Below, in pieces: positions 63,441-64,000 of a DNA stretch of 64,000 bases. Position 1 is the first letter of the stretch. Every line of letters starts with the position of its first letter. Location: positions 501,326-565,325 of the forward strand of contig NZ_JXOJ01000001.1 of the NCBI RefSeq assembly GCF_001017125.1. Reading direction: 5' to 3'. A program made the position numbers and the translations under genes. The notes beneath the pieces are model-generated. The model was not told the origin of the DNA. It did no database searches and worked only from the letters and a program-made list of their open reading frames with translations. The stretch comes from Methanoculleus sediminis. GTDB taxonomy: Archaea; Halobacteriota; Methanomicrobia; Methanomicrobiales; Methanoculleaceae.

Positions 63441-63742
63441 GGAGGGAGCATCACCCGCACCGCTGCCGCAACACCCTGTGATGTGGCGTCGATGAACTGC
63501 CGGGGACAGGGATCGTACAGGGAGGGCCCTCCCGGCGGTCCCCCGCGGGTTATCGGCAGAAGGCTGCTCCGGGAACCCCGGGGCCGTGCGCTGGCGAGGG
63601 AGGCGGGAAGAATCTTCTCGTTCTGCCAGTCCTGCCTCGAACAAGGTGTTGCCGTTCTTCTCCCGGGATCCGAACGCCCTGCAACCCTCCGGTGTTCCAC
63701 ATCTTTCTTAAGGCCTCCCTCCCAGATCATGGGCAGGTAACT
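63441..63742. other. Intergenic region, no gene seen
   Basis: About 300 bp between the DUF3795 gene and the antiporter gene. It contains GGGAGGGCC/GGTCCCCC-like GC-rich stretches and TTTCTTAAGG near 63705, which may belong to the antiporter promoter. Confidence 0.5.
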
Positions 63743-64000
63743 ATGGAAAGCGCTGCCCTAGCAATTGAGATCCAGATGAGCCTCCTCCTCTTCCTCGCTC
63801 TCGCCGGCTACCTCGTGGCATCCCGAATCAACCAGTCGGCGACGATCGGGGCGATTCTTGTGGGGGTTCTCGTCGGACCGAGCGTGCTCGGCCTGATCAC
63901 TTACACGGACTTCGTCGCGACCCTGGCGCATCTTGGGGCAATCATCCTCCTCTTCGTCATCGGTTTCGAGTTTAACATCAGGGATATCATTGATCCACGC
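63743..64000 (+). CDS. Kef-type cation/proton antiporter, N-terminal part
   Basis: Only the first 86 residues lie in the window. The sequence MESAALAIEIQMSLLLFLAL starts a hydrophobic protein; the second helix region SATIGAILVGVLVGPSVLGLI and the third LGAIILLFVIGFEFN match the opening of CPA2/Kef Na+ or K+/H+ antiporters. The gene continues past the right edge. TAACT precedes the ATG at 63743. Confidence 0.85.
   Translation, partial: MESAALAIEIQMSLLLFLALAGYLVASRINQSATIGAILVGVLVGPSVLGLITYTDFVATLAHLGAIILLFVIGFEFNIRDIIDPR

Noticed and set aside
63483..63740. 85-codon open frame before the antiporter gene
   Set aside because: No domain and Arg/Pro-rich composition; it ends just before the antiporter start and is better read as intergenic.

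Overview
The window is archaeal chromosome from a high-GC methanogen, most likely Methanoculleus or a close relative in Methanomicrobiales. The evidence is a methanogenesis marker 12 protein, a methanopterin biosynthesis enzyme, an F420-dependent oxidoreductase, archaeal B12 genes (cobZ, cobS, archaeal-type cobT), the archaeal L7Ae-S28e-L24e-Ndk ribosomal operon, EF-1alpha with S10, a CetZ tubulin homologue, archaeal N-glycosylation-type membrane proteins, and TATA-type promoters with GGAG/GGTG ribosome-binding sites. No rRNA, CRISPR array, plasmid or prophage was seen. One tRNA (Gln, TTG) is present.

Layout. 1-3.4 kb: 5' part of a CARDB/beta-helix surface protein and a glycosyltransferase. 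3.5-9.6 kb: methanopterin enzyme fusion, phosphoglycerate mutase, sugar epimerase, a DUF368 lipid-phosphate transporter and methanogenesis marker 12. 9.7-13.4 kb: 6-phospho-3-hexuloisomerase and the porCDAB pyruvate:ferredoxin oxidoreductase operon. 13.3-18.2 kb: a long minus-strand run (marC, small membrane protein, nitrilase, YdjM-type protein, thrC, DUF5803, lysE). 18.9-20.1 kb: ribosomal proteins and ndk. 20.3-25.2 kb: a four-gene overlapping surface-glycan/lipid operon. 25.3-27.6 kb: cetZ with a membrane-anchored partner. 28.5-32.3 kb: agl23, rps10, tuf and a small Cys-rich protein. 32.4-38.7 kb: sulfite reductase-like protein, B12 tail assembly genes, GMP synthase amidotransferase subunit, TraB protein and nitroreductase. 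38.7-45.9 kb: DUF2115, amt-glnK, F420-dependent oxidoreductase, hexulose-phosphate synthase fusion, and a DUF1538 pair with a P-II-like protein. 45.9-57.2 kb: ACT protein and two phenylacetate-CoA ligases, a solo Cas1, acylphosphatase, a 1188-residue solenoid protein, glmM, a MobB-MoaE fusion and DUF5806. 58.5-64 kb: tyrosine recombinase, epimerase, TPR protein, GDP-mannose synthesis enzyme, tRNA-Gln, DUF3795 protein and the start of a cation/H+ antiporter.

How the genes work together. HxlB and the HPS-RraA fusion together run the ribulose monophosphate route, which many archaea use in reverse to make pentose phosphates. PorCDAB links acetyl-CoA to pyruvate. GlmM, ManC, two epimerases, glycosyltransferases, Agl23 and the DUF2298 operon supply and assemble surface glycans. 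Amt-GlnK handles ammonium.

The most striking unexplained structure is a dispersed family of intergenic arrays made of short perfect hairpins whose stems differ in sequence but stay base-paired, separated by a nearly constant 10-mer (GGAGcaTGAG or GGAGttTGAG). Arrays occur near 6.4, 18.6, 27.7-28.5, 34.5, 41.0-41.5, 54.4 and 57.5 kb. One block is bounded by 14-bp perfect terminal inverted repeats, and one array supplies the stop codon of glmM. Other unusual points are the cetZ partner gene, a solo Cas1 whose catalytic Glu appears replaced by Ser, and the giant alpha-helical protein translationally coupled to an acylphosphatase.
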